From: Streptomyces sp. Edi2
Lineage (GTDB): Bacteria > Actinomycetota > Actinomycetes > Streptomycetales > Streptomycetaceae
Reading direction: 5' to 3'
NCBI RefSeq assembly: GCF_040253635.1
Contig: NZ_JBEJGX010000003.1
Coordinates: forward strand, 1,240,001 to 1,304,000
DNA: 64,000 bases
Shown: positions 1 through 6,600 of the stretch, in pieces
Layout of the letters: every line of letters begins with the position of its first letter
Numbering within the stretch: position 1 is the first letter of the stretch
Position numbers and translations under genes: made by a program
The notes under the pieces: model-generated
What the model was told of the DNA's origin: nothing
Database searches by the model: none
The model's input: only the letters and a program-made list of their open reading frames with translations

Positions 1-323
1 AGGGCTGGCACCCCGTGGGCAGGGTCGAGGACTTCCCGGTCGGCGAGGCGGTGCGCCGGGAACTGGGCGAGGTCCCGTTGCTGGTGGTGCGGCTGCCGGG
101 CGGGCACCTCCACGTCCTCGCCGGGCGGTGCAGCCACCTCTCGGGGCCCCTGACGGAGGGCACGATCACCGACGGCTGCGTGGTGTGCCCCTGGCACGGC
201 AGCACCTTCCGGCTGTCCGACGGCGCGAATGTCCGTGGCCCGGCCACCGCTCCCCAGCCGTCCTTCCAGGTGAGCGTGGACGGGGAGGGCACCGTCCGGG
301 TACGGCTGCCCGGCGCCGGCTGA
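1..323 (+). CDS. Rieske [2Fe-2S] domain protein (5' end missing)
   Basis: Only the C-terminal part is present. The frame is open back to base 3 (residues G-W-H-P precede the GTG at 15), so the gene begins outside the window. A complete Rieske cluster-binding pair is visible: C-x-H (C39, H41 counted from the GTG) and C-P-W-H-G (C58, H61), which bind a [2Fe-2S] cluster through two Cys and two His. The domain closes with the usual G-P-A-T proline region. The lead-in G-W-H-P-V is common in actinobacterial proteins that carry a Rieske domain behind a DUF2231 membrane domain, but that part cannot be seen here. The likely role is electron transfer; the partner is unknown. A dehydrogenase gene follows after 14 bases and may be co-transcribed. 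Confidence 0.85.
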   Translation, partial: GWHPVGRVEDFPVGEAVRRELGEVPLLVVRLPGGHLHVLAGRCSHLSGPLTEGTITDGCVVCPWHGSTFRLSDGANVRGPATAPQPSFQVSVDGEGTVRVRLPGAG

Positions 324-337
324 GGGAAGGGATCGTC

Positions 338-1306
338 ATGCGTGTGCTTCCGGCCGCTCCTTCGATCGAAGGGCTCACCGCCGTCGTCACCGGCGGCTCG
401 CGGGGGCTCGGGCTGCTCCTGGCCCGCCAACTGCTGCGGCGCGGCTGTGATGTGGTGCTGCTGGCCCGGGACGAGGCCGAACTCGGTCGGGCCGTCGGCA
501 GGCTGGCCCAGTGGCGCGGCGGCACGGTGCGCCCAGTGGTGTGCGATGTGCGGGACCGGGCCGCGCTGCAGGACCGCCTCGCGGAGATCGCCAGGGCCCA
601 CGACGGGCTGGACATCGTCATCGCCAACGCCGGCATCATCCAGGTCGGCCCGGCCGAAGCGCTCGGCCCGGACGGCTTCCAGGAGGCGATGGACTCCATC
701 TTCCACGGCGCCCTGAACACCGCCCAAGCCGCACTCCCCCACCTCCGGCGCAGTCCGGCCGGCGGCAGGCTGGCGCTCATCGGATCCGTCGGGGGGCTGC
801 TGGCGGTGCCGCACCTGCTGCCGTACTCCTGCGCCAAGTCGGCGGTGGCCGCGCTGGCCGAGGGGCTGCGCGCGGAGGAGGGCGCACACGGCGTCTCGGT
901 GACCGCGGTCCACCCCGGCCTGATGCGCACCGGATCGCACCTCCATGCCCTCTTCGGCGGGGACCGGCGCCGGGAGTACGCCTGGTTCTCGGCACTGGCC
1001 GGGGCCCCGGTGCTGTCCATGAGCGCCGAACGGGCCGCGGAACGCATCGTCTCCGCGCTGCAGCGGCGCCGTCCCCGCATCGTGCTGACACCGGCCGCCA
1101 GGCTCGGTGCCAGGGCACACGGGCTGGCGCCGGTGACGACCACCCGGCTGGTGTCGGCGGTCGCCCGGGTGCTGCCCCGCGACGGCGCCCGCGGCACCGT
1201 CGACGGCTCGACGGTCGCGGCCGGGGAGCAGCCGCCGGCCCGGCGGCTGCGCAGTGTGCTCGGCGCCCTCAACGAACGGGCGGCCGACCGCTACAACCAG
1301 CGCTGA
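338..1306 (+). CDS. Short-chain dehydrogenase/reductase (SDR)
   Basis: A classical SDR of 322 residues that should oxidise or reduce a hydroxyl/carbonyl group using NAD(P)(H). The nucleotide-binding motif TGGSRGLG is at residues 18-25, an N-A-G motif is in the middle, and the catalytic triad is complete (S150, Y163, K167 in Y-S-C-A-K). The C-terminal extension of about 70 residues is longer than in the minimal 250-residue SDR and is seen in SDRs acting on bulky substrates. I chose the ATG at 338 because AAGGGA lies 6 nt upstream and the family motif then starts at the usual distance. It follows the Rieske gene by 14 bases, suggesting one transcript. The substrate is unknown. Confidence 0.85.
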   Translation: MRVLPAAPSIEGLTAVVTGGSRGLGLLLARQLLRRGCDVVLLARDEAELGRAVGRLAQWRGGTVRPVVCDVRDRAALQDRLAEIARAHDGLDIVIANAGIIQVGPAEALGPDGFQEAMDSIFHGALNTAQAALPHLRRSPAGGRLALIGSVGGLLAVPHLLPYSCAKSAVAALAEGLRAEEGAHGVSVTAVHPGLMRTGSHLHALFGGDRRREYAWFSALAGAPVLSMSAERAAERIVSALQRRRPRIVLTPAARLGARAHGLAPVTTTRLVSAVARVLPRDGARGTVDGSTVAAGEQPPARRLRSVLGALNERAADRYNQR

Positions 1307-1379
1307 CCGCATCCGGTGCGACCGCGCAGTCCGTCCCCCGCCCACGATGGCGGTTACGGAAATCCAGGGGCGGGTGCGT

Positions 1380-1404
1380 GTTTTCGGGCGGAGTTGCCGG
1401 GCAC
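1380..1404 (+). promoter_or_regulatory. Candidate stress-sigma promoter of dps
   Basis: GTTT at 1380-1383, a 15-nt spacer, then GGGCAC at 1399-1404. This resembles the GTTT-N14-16-GGGTAT pattern recognised by the SigB/SigH group of Streptomyces, with two mismatches in the -10. It lies just upstream of the dps hairpin. It is a weak match offered only because Dps proteins are usually under stress sigma factors. Confidence 0.3.
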
Positions 1405-1410
1405 GCGGAT

Positions 1411-1443
1411 TTTCACCACAGGAAGACCCCACCTGTGGTGAAA
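1411..1443 (+). promoter_or_regulatory. Perfect 12-bp inverted repeat over the dps ribosome-binding site
   Basis: The left arm TTTCACCACAGG (1411-1422) and right arm CCTGTGGTGAAA (1432-1443) are exactly complementary around a 9-nt loop. The last three bases of the right arm are the first three of the Shine-Dalgarno AAAGGAG (1441-1447). In RNA the hairpin would partly hide the ribosome-binding site. In DNA it could be an operator. Either would control dps. Confidence 0.75.
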
Positions 1444-1455
1444 GGAGACTTCACC

Positions 1456-2031
1456 GTGCCAGCGAGCAATTCCCCCGAGTACACCGTTCCCGGCATGACG
1501 GAGGCCGAAGGCGGAGAGGTCATCGCGCGGCTGCGGCTCCGGCTGCATGCGCTCAATGACCTGGCACTCACCCTCAAGCATGTGCACTGGAATGTCGTGG
1601 GGCCGCATTTCATCGCCGTCCACGAAATGCTCGACCCGCAGGTCGAGGCCGTCCGCTCGATGGTCGACGCCACGGCCGAACGCATCGCCACGCTCGGCGG
1701 CTCCCCGACGGGTACGCCGGGCGCCCTGACCGCCGAGCGGACCTGGGAGGACTACTCCGTCGGACGGGCGCAGGCGATCGAGCACCTGGGAGCGCTGGAC
1801 GTCGTCTACTCGGGGGTCATCAAGGACCATCGCGAGGCGGTGGCCGCCACCGAGAAGACCGATCCGGTGACGCAGGACCTGCTGATCGAGCATCTGCGGT
1901 CGCTGGAACTGTTCCAGTGGTTCGTCCGGGCCCACCTGGAGAGCGCCGGCGGCAAGCTCAGCACCGGCTCCGACGACGGGGAGTTCGCGGCCGGCCGCGC
2001 GGCCGTCGACCAGGCACGGCGACAGCCCTGA
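1456..2031 (+). CDS. dps: Dps-family miniferritin (DNA-protecting iron storage)
   Basis: A 191-residue Dps/ferritin-like protein expected to form a dodecamer that oxidises Fe(II) with H2O2 and stores iron, protecting DNA under oxidative or starvation stress. The intersubunit ferroxidase signature is visible: HWNVVGPHF, then H-E-M-L-D about ten residues later. The helical A-E-R-I-A-x-L-G-G-x-P segment that follows is characteristic. The GTG at 1456 is chosen because AAAGGAG lies 8 nt upstream. An in-frame GTG at 1438 sits inside the hairpin and has no ribosome-binding site. The leader carries a perfect inverted repeat. The gene ends in a strong terminator shared with the CsbD gene that converges on it. 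Confidence 0.95.
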   Translation: MPASNSPEYTVPGMTEAEGGEVIARLRLRLHALNDLALTLKHVHWNVVGPHFIAVHEMLDPQVEAVRSMVDATAERIATLGGSPTGTPGALTAERTWEDYSVGRAQAIEHLGALDVVYSGVIKDHREAVAATEKTDPVTQDLLIEHLRSLELFQWFVRAHLESAGGKLSTGSDDGEFAAGRAAVDQARRQP

Positions 2032-2071
2032 GCCGCACCGGGGCGGGCCCGGCCGCCGGGCCGGTCACCGC

Positions 2072-2114
2072 GCCCGGCCCGGCCGTCACACCATGTGCAA
2101 CGGCCGGGCCGGGC
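2072..2114. terminator. Bidirectional terminator between dps and csbD-like gene
   Basis: A perfect 15-bp G+C-rich inverted repeat (2072-2086 against 2100-2114) with a 13-nt loop that can itself pair CACA with TGTG. It lies between two convergent genes, so it can stop transcription from both sides. Confidence 0.75.
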
Positions 2115-2131
2115 TGCCGGTGCCGCAACCG

Positions 2132-2305
2132 TCAGTGCTTGAAGGTGTCCCTGCCCTTCTCCACTGCCTGACGCATTTTCCCCAGAGCCTGTTCGGTCTT
2201 TCCTCTTCGCTGCAGGCTCTTGTTACCGAGGGCCCTTCCGGTCGTTTCCTTGGCCTTTCCCTCGACGATATGGCCGATGTTCCTGGCCTTCTTTCCCATG
2301 CCCAT
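2132..2305 (-). CDS. CsbD-like stress protein
   Basis: A small (57-residue), basic, hydrophilic protein of the CsbD type: repeated short amphipathic segments (G-H-I-V-E-G-K-A-K-E-T-T-G-R) rich in Lys, Gly and Ala. CsbD-family members are induced by the general stress response; their biochemical role is unknown. The ATG at 2305 is favoured because AAGGAG lies 6 nt before it. An in-frame ATG at 2326 overlaps the gvpK stop and has no ribosome-binding site. The gene lies directly after gvpK and may be read with the gas-vesicle operon. A second CsbD gene is at 48010-48204. Confidence 0.8.
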   Translation of the reverse strand: MGMGKKARNIGHIVEGKAKETTGRALGNKSLQRRGKTEQALGKMRQAVEKGRDTFKH

Positions 2306-2322
2306 GTCGTACTCCTTCGAGG

Positions 2323-2730
2323 TCATTCGGCGGGGGGCAACAGCGTCCCGAGCGGACCGAGATCCAAATTCAGGTCCCGCATCGAAAGGTCGTATTGCGC
2401 GCAGAGTTCCACCATGCGGTCATGGAGGATCATCAGCGTCGCTCCCAGGCGTTCCTCCTGTTCCTCGGTGAGGTCTCCGGCGTCGACCCGCTGCAGGGCC
2501 TGGCGTTCCATGAGCTGGCGCAGCAGCTCGACCAGGGTGAGGACGAGTTTGATCAGGTCCCGCTCGACCGTGTCGGGGTCGGCGCTGACCCGGTGTGCCG
2601 GCCTTCGTGGTCCCGGCCCGGCCGGGGGCCGGACGTCCTGCGGTGTGGAGGGCAGCAGCTGGAAGGCACGGGCGGCCGCATCGGCGACATCGTCGAAGCG
2701 GCTGCCGGGGCGGCGGTCACCGGCTGTCAT
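2323..2730 (-). CDS. gvpK: Gas vesicle protein GvpK
   Basis: 135 residues matching GvpK: a central D-T-V-E-R-D-L-I-K-L-V-L-T-L-V-E-L-L helix, then R-Q-L-M-E-R-Q-A-L-R/Q-R-V-x-x-G-D-L and the ending M-x-D-L-N-L-D-L-G-P-L-G-T-L-L. GvpK is a conserved accessory protein needed for gas-vesicle assembly in other bacteria. The start overlaps the end of gvpS by 14 nt, so the two are translationally coupled. It is the last gvp gene of the operon. The about 50-residue Pro-rich N-terminus is less conserved. Confidence 0.93.
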   Translation of the reverse strand: MTAGDRRPGSRFDDVADAAARAFQLLPSTPQDVRPPAGPGPRRPAHRVSADPDTVERDLIKLVLTLVELLRQLMERQALQRVDAGDLTEEQEERLGATLMILHDRMVELCAQYDLSMRDLNLDLGPLGTLLPPAE

Positions 2731-2968
2731 CGTCGTCCCGTACCAGGGGTGCGGTGGAGCGCCACGGGGAGGGGTTCTGTTCGCTGATGGAGACGATCAG
2801 GGCGCGCAGCGAGATGCGTACGAGGTCGATATCGGCGATGGACAGGACGATGTCCCCGGTGAGGACCACGCCTCCGCTGAGCAGCCGGTCCAGCAGGTCG
2901 ATCAGGGCGATCTGCCGGTCCGGCAGGGGCTCGTCCGCCTTGGCCGGCGGCCCGCCCGCCGGCCTCAC
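2717..2968 (-). CDS. gvpS: Gas vesicle protein GvpS (GvpA/GvpJ family)
   Basis: 83 residues carrying the GvpA-type shell-protein core: I-D-L-L-D-R-L-L-x-G-G-V-V-L-T-G-D-I at about 23-40, then I-A-D-I-D-L-V-R-I-S-L-R-A-L-I-V-S-I. Unlike the main GvpA it has a short polar tail. Such proteins are minor shell or nucleation components. The GTG start overlaps the gvpL stop (GTGA), and the end overlaps gvpK by 14 nt. The name S follows the Streptomyces order O-A-F-G-Y-Z-J-L-S-K; by sequence alone GvpJ/GvpM-like is equally fair. Confidence 0.88.
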   Translation of the reverse strand: MRPAGGPPAKADEPLPDRQIALIDLLDRLLSGGVVLTGDIVLSIADIDLVRISLRALIVSISEQNPSPWRSTAPLVRDDDDSR

Positions 2969-3789
2969 GGGGCGGCTCGCTTCAGCGGTTCGGCTTCGGG
3001 GGGCGTGGCGAAGGAGTACGGGGCCCAGGGCCCGGTGACCTCGACGCGCACCCCGGAGCTTCCCTCCGCTGCCCGGGAGACCTCGGCCCGGAAGCTCTCG
3101 CCGTGCTCCAGCGGTACGAGGTAAGCGTCGTTGATGACGTTCTCCCCGGGGCCACGGGCGAGTTCACCCTGCTGCACCCGGTGCTGGACCCGGTCGACCG
3201 CATGGCCGCGGGCCGCTTCCTCCACGCGCCGGGAGACCTCTTCGGCATCCCGGTAGGCGTCCTCGCGGGCGTGCCGCTGTGCCTTGCGGTGGCTGAGGTA
3301 GGCCCGTCCGGGGCTCAGGTCCGCGTCCGCGTCCGCGGGCGGCTCGGCGGGCCGGCCGGTGGCCGCGGGCGCCTCGACGTAGATCTTCACGCCCCACTCC
3401 GTGTGCGCGGCCAGGTCGGACAGCCGCTCGGCGAACGCCTCCTGGCGGGTGCCGAGCATCTGCCGCACCCGGGCGTCGTCGAGGTAGACCGTCGCCAGAC
3501 GGAGCGGCAGGACGGTGGTGCGGGCGGCCAGCGCCTCGATCACCCGGTGGTGGGCGCGGGCCACCGACTCCAGCCAGTCCAGGTCCTCCAGATGCGCGCG
3601 CAGTGCGGTCTCTTCGAAGTCCTGCTCGGGTACGGCGCCCACGGCGACCACCACCTCGCCGCGGTCTGCCGCGCGCACCAGGTGCACCGGCCCGTCCGCG
3701 ACGCCCGGCAGCCCGGTCAGGGCCTCCTCCAGCGAGCCGTCGGGGTCCTGCGCGACGGCGTAGGCGTAGGTGACGCTCTCGGTCGTCAT
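2965..3789 (-). CDS. gvpL: Gas vesicle protein GvpL (GvpL/GvpF family)
   Basis: 274 residues of the GvpL/GvpF family, which interact with the GvpA shell protein during assembly. Visible family features are the N-terminal strand Y-A-Y-A-V-A, the central V-L-P-L-R-L-A-T-V-Y motif (about 93-102), a long charged helix (about 165-215), and the C-terminal V-T-G-P-W-A-P-Y-S-F-A signature. The start overlaps the gvpJ stop as ATGA, and the stop overlaps the gvpS start. An Ala/Asp-rich linker around 145-160 is specific to this copy. Confidence 0.92.
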   Translation of the reverse strand: MTTESVTYAYAVAQDPDGSLEEALTGLPGVADGPVHLVRAADRGEVVVAVGAVPEQDFEETALRAHLEDLDWLESVARAHHRVIEALAARTTVLPLRLATVYLDDARVRQMLGTRQEAFAERLSDLAAHTEWGVKIYVEAPAATGRPAEPPADADADLSPGRAYLSHRKAQRHAREDAYRDAEEVSRRVEEAARGHAVDRVQHRVQQGELARGPGENVINDAYLVPLEHGESFRAEVSRAAEGSSGVRVEVTGPWAPYSFATPPEAEPLKRAAP

Positions 3790-4343
3790 GACTCGTCCCG
3801 CCGCTTGTTACGGGGCGCGGCCCGTTTGGCGCGTGACGTGCGCGTGGGGCGTGAGGCGCGGGAGGAGCGGCGGGTGGCGGCCGGGCGGTCCGCCTCCTCC
3901 GCGTCCTCGTACTCTTCTGTCTCCTCGGCCTCCTCCGCGTAGTCCCCGGCTTCGTCCTCGCCTTCCTCCTCGGCGTCCTCCTCGTCCGCGGCCGGGTACA
4001 GCTCGCTGCTCTCGCGCAGGGCCGCGATCTCGGCGCGCAGCCGCTTGTTCTCCTCCGCGAGCGAGTGGTGGCCGTCGGCGGCGCGGGAGGAGAGTGACGG
4101 GTCGTGCTCCCACCAGTCGATGCCCATCTCCTTCGCCTTGTCCACCGAGGCGATCAGCAGGCGCAGCTTGATGGTGAGCAGTTCGATGTCCAGCAGATTG
4201 ATCTGGATATCGCCCGCGATGACGATGCCCTTGTCCAGGACCCGCTCCAGGATGTCGGCGAGATTGGCCGAGGAGCCCTGGCCGCTGTACGGGCCGGCCC
4301 TGGACGGGTAGTCACCCGTCCTCCGGGCGACGGGTTCGTTCAC
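3786..4343 (-). CDS. gvpJ: Gas vesicle protein GvpJ with long charged tail
   Basis: A GvpA-family core at residues 25-70 (L-A-D-I-L-E-R-V-L-D-K-G-I-V-I-A-G-D-I; then L-L-D-I-E-L-L-T-I-K-L-R-L-L-I-A-S-V-D-K-A) with an I-D-W-W-E motif after it, typical of GvpJ. A coiled-coil-like helix follows (about 92-110), then about 50 residues that are mostly Glu/Asp/Ala and about 33 residues dominated by Arg/Lys/Ser. Total length is 185, much longer than the 70-130 of most GvpJ. The abrupt acidic-to-basic switch suggests a disordered interaction tail. Starts GTG; the nearest GAGG is about 11 nt upstream. Overlaps gvpL by four bases. Confidence 0.9.
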   Translation of the reverse strand: MNEPVARRTGDYPSRAGPYSGQGSSANLADILERVLDKGIVIAGDIQINLLDIELLTIKLRLLIASVDKAKEMGIDWWEHDPSLSSRAADGHHSLAEENKRLRAEIAALRESSELYPAADEEDAEEEGEDEAGDYAEEAEETEEYEDAEEADRPAATRRSSRASRPTRTSRAKRAAPRNKRRDES

Positions 4344-4427
4344 GGCCGCTGCACCTCGTTTCCCTCATCTCCCGGCGTGGCGACGGGTGCGCGTTCCCGC
4401 GTCCCGTCGCCGCGCCGGCCGTCGTGG

Positions 4428-4682
4428 TCAGGTGGTGTCGGTGCCCTGGGCATGGGCCCTGATCTCGTCCAGCCGGTCCAGGAGTTCGTCCTCGCGCCGG
4501 TCGAAGGCCTCCTCGGAGATCTCTCCCGCCAGCAAGGCCCGTTCCAGCTCGGCGAGTTCCCGCTCGATGGGTTCGGGGTCGTAGTACTCGTTCTCCGCGG
4601 CCTCCAGCGCGCGTTCCATGACCCATGCCACGCCGCGCACCGGCGCCAGCGGAAAGGTGGCGATCTGGCTCAACAGGCCCAT
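4428..4682 (-). CDS. gvpG: Gas vesicle protein GvpG
   Basis: 84 residues with the GvpG pattern: N-terminal G-L-L-S-Q-I-A-T-F-P-L-A-P-V-R-G-V-x-W-V, then a charged helical stretch (E-R-E-L-A-E-L-E-R-A-L-L-A-G-E-I-S-E-E-A-F) ending in E-D-E-L-L-D-R-L. GvpG is an accessory assembly protein. GGGAGG lies 6 nt before the ATG, overlapping the end of gvpF. An 84-nt gap to gvpJ contains no visible terminator, so the operon probably continues. Confidence 0.92.
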   Translation of the reverse strand: MGLLSQIATFPLAPVRGVAWVMERALEAAENEYYDPEPIERELAELERALLAGEISEEAFDRREDELLDRLDEIRAHAQGTDTT

Positions 4683-4693
4683 GAGGGGCCTCC

Positions 4694-5407
4694 CTAGACG
4701 AAGCTGTAGGCGGGAAGCGGGCCGAGCAGCCGGAGGTCGAAGTCCTCCCCCAGCTCCTTGGCGAGATCCTGCTCAGCAGCGAGGAAACTCTTCTCGTTGT
4801 CCCGTTCCACGAGGAAGGACACGCTCAGGAAATCGTTCCCGGCCGGCTGGGACCCGCTCTCCTCCTGGGCGAACCCACGCAGCGCATCGAGGACTTGGCC
4901 GGCCAGCCGGTCCTGCCGTGCCTGCACTTCCTGGGAGACCAGTTCACCCAGGGCGAGCGGCAGGTCGGGGCTTCCGGTGCCGCTTCTGATCTGCTCGTTG
5001 AGCGCACGGGCCTCATCCGACTCCTGCAGGATCTGCCGCAGCATCGCCTCCTCCTCCTGGGCGGCCTTCAGGTGGTATTCGGCACAGCCCGCCAGCGCCT
5101 CCAGCCGCTCGGTGAATTCCTCCGCACGCTCCTCCAGCACGTCCCGCACGGCGTCGTCGTCGGTGGTCGTGAAGCCGAACTGCAGGGGCAGGACCGTGCC
5201 GTCGGCCATCAGCTGCTCCTGGACGGCCTGGTGGGCGGCGAGGTCGCGGCGCTTGGGACGCAGCTCCTCGGGGGCGTCGCTGACGACCGCGGAGAGCTCC
5301 TCGGTCTGCACCGTGCGCAGGGTGGACGGCGGTTTCCCCACCCCGTCCAGGCCCTCGAGTCGTTGTGGGTGGGTGGTCGCGACAATGGAGTACACGTAGA
5401 CGGACAT
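4694..5407 (-). CDS. gvpF: Gas vesicle protein GvpF (GvpL/GvpF family)
   Basis: 237 residues. Conserved features are the start V-Y-V-Y-S-I-V-A, the V-L-P-L-Q-F-G-F strand near residue 73, the long central helices, and the C-terminal L-G-P-L-P-A-Y-S-F-V. GvpF binds the GvpA shell protein and is thought to act early in assembly. The ATG is three bases after the gvpA stop with AAGGAA in the end of gvpA, indicating coupled translation. Confidence 0.93.
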   Translation of the reverse strand: MSVYVYSIVATTHPQRLEGLDGVGKPPSTLRTVQTEELSAVVSDAPEELRPKRRDLAAHQAVQEQLMADGTVLPLQFGFTTTDDDAVRDVLEERAEEFTERLEALAGCAEYHLKAAQEEEAMLRQILQESDEARALNEQIRSGTGSPDLPLALGELVSQEVQARQDRLAGQVLDALRGFAQEESGSQPAGNDFLSVSFLVERDNEKSFLAAEQDLAKELGEDFDLRLLGPLPAYSFV

Positions 5408-5410
5408 CGC

Positions 5411-5860
5411 TCATTCCTTTCGGCGCCGGGCCGGCCGGCGAGCCGGGCGCTCGCGCCGCTCGGCGGGCTCCTTGTGCCTCTCCTCGCGCTCCTCGTCCCC
5501 GCCGCCCTTGAGGGCGTCGGTCACCGCTTCCGCGGCCCCGGACAGCGCGCCCTTGGCCTTGCCGTGCGAACCGCCCTCGGTGACCTCGCCGACGATGTCG
5601 GTCAGCTGGGAGGGAGCCTTGCGCCCCTCCTCCAGGTCGAGGCGGTTACAGGCCTCGGCGAAGCGCAGGTAGGTGTCGACGCTCGCCACGACGATGCGGG
5701 CATCGATCTTGAGGATTTCGATACCCACCAGCGACACACGCACGAAGACGTCGATGACCAGCCCGCGGTCCAGGATCAGGTCGAGGATGTCGTAGAGATT
5801 TCCGGAGCCCCCTCCGCCGCCGGTGGCGACGGGTCCTCCGCCTTGCGGCACCACAGTCAC
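5411..5860 (-). CDS. gvpA: Gas vesicle structural protein GvpA with extended tail
   Basis: The main shell-type protein of the cluster (149 residues). The GvpA core is at 21-75: [17 protein letters not shown], a [11 protein letters not shown] strand, [14 protein letters not shown], and [10 protein letters not shown]. Canonical GvpA ends soon after this; here a further 75 residues of Gly/Ala then Glu/Arg-rich sequence follow, plus a Gly-rich N-terminus. I prefer the GTG at 5860, just after AAAGGAGG. An ATG at 5875 lies upstream of that site. Whether such a tailed GvpA forms gas-filled vesicles is not shown by sequence. Confidence 0.9.
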   Translation of the reverse strand: MTVVPQGGGPVATGGGGGSGNLYDILDLILDRGLVIDVFVRVSLVGIEILKIDARIVVASVDTYLRFAEACNRLDLEEGRKAPSQLTDIVGEVTEGGSHGKAKGALSGAAEAVTDALKGGGDEEREERHKEPAERRERPARRPARRRKE

Positions 5861-5947
5861 GGTGCCTCCTTTCACCGGCCCACCCCGTCGGGTGCGGAGT
5901 GGCCGTGTCGTTCGCCTGACGAACGCTCCGCCACGGCAACCGGGTCC

Positions 5948-6346
5948 TCAACGCCGGTCGATCTGGCCTCGGGTGTAGCGGCGGGTGCGCTCGTACGCCA
6001 CCAGCTCGCCCTCCTTGTCCAGCACCACCCGGTACGTCGCCATCACGCTGGTGGTCGCGGGGACACGTTCCAGCTCCAGGACTTCCACGTCCGCCTGCCA
6101 GCCGTCCTCCGTCGGCTTCACCGAGGAGACGGACTCGGGCGCCCGGCCCAGCAGCTCTTCCAGTTGCTCGGCCGCGTACCGCATGGCACGTGGCGCGGAA
6201 ACGCGGCGGGCCGTGCGCTCCGTTTCGCTTTCGCTCTCGCGGCGGTCGGCCCGAACACTGCTGGTTTTCCTGGCGGTCTTCCTGGCGGTCTTCTTACCGG
6301 ACGGACGCCGGGTTTCTCCGGCCTCGTCCTCTTCGTCTGCGGCCAT
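5948..6346 (-). CDS. gvpO: Gas vesicle protein GvpO
   Basis: 132 residues. The N-terminal 55 are low-complexity, acidic then Lys/Arg-rich (T-A-R-K-T-A-R-K-T). The C-terminal 80 carry the GvpO domain: A-x-x-Q-L-E-E-L-L-G-R-x-P-E-S-V-S-S-V, E-D-G-W-Q-A-D-V-E-V-L-E-L-E-R-V-P-x-T-x-S-V-M-A-T-Y, and R-R-Y-T-R-G. GvpO is implicated in gvp expression and assembly in haloarchaea. The ATG at 6346 follows GGAGAGG; an upstream ATG (6388) adds 14 unconserved residues. It is the first gene of the operon. Confidence 0.88.
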   Translation of the reverse strand: MAADEEDEAGETRRPSGKKTARKTARKTSSVRADRRESESETERTARRVSAPRAMRYAAEQLEELLGRAPESVSSVKPTEDGWQADVEVLELERVPATTSVMATYRVVLDKEGELVAYERTRRYTRGQIDRR

Positions 6347-6600
6347 GTTCCCTCTCCGGAATCGGAGGCGACATGCTGCCCGCGTCACTGCTACGCGACG
6401 CCATTACATGATATACGGGCTCAGCTCACCGCATCTCGGGCAGGTCAGGGCGTTACCGGGAGGTATCGGGGCGGCCCCGGAGCGGCCCGGCAACGAATGC
6501 CGCCGCCCGGTCGGCGGCGTAACCTCGGGACTGTCCCGTCAGAGACGCCAGGACAGCGACGTCCTGACGGTCTCGGCACGGGGAGAACCGGCGCGCCGGA

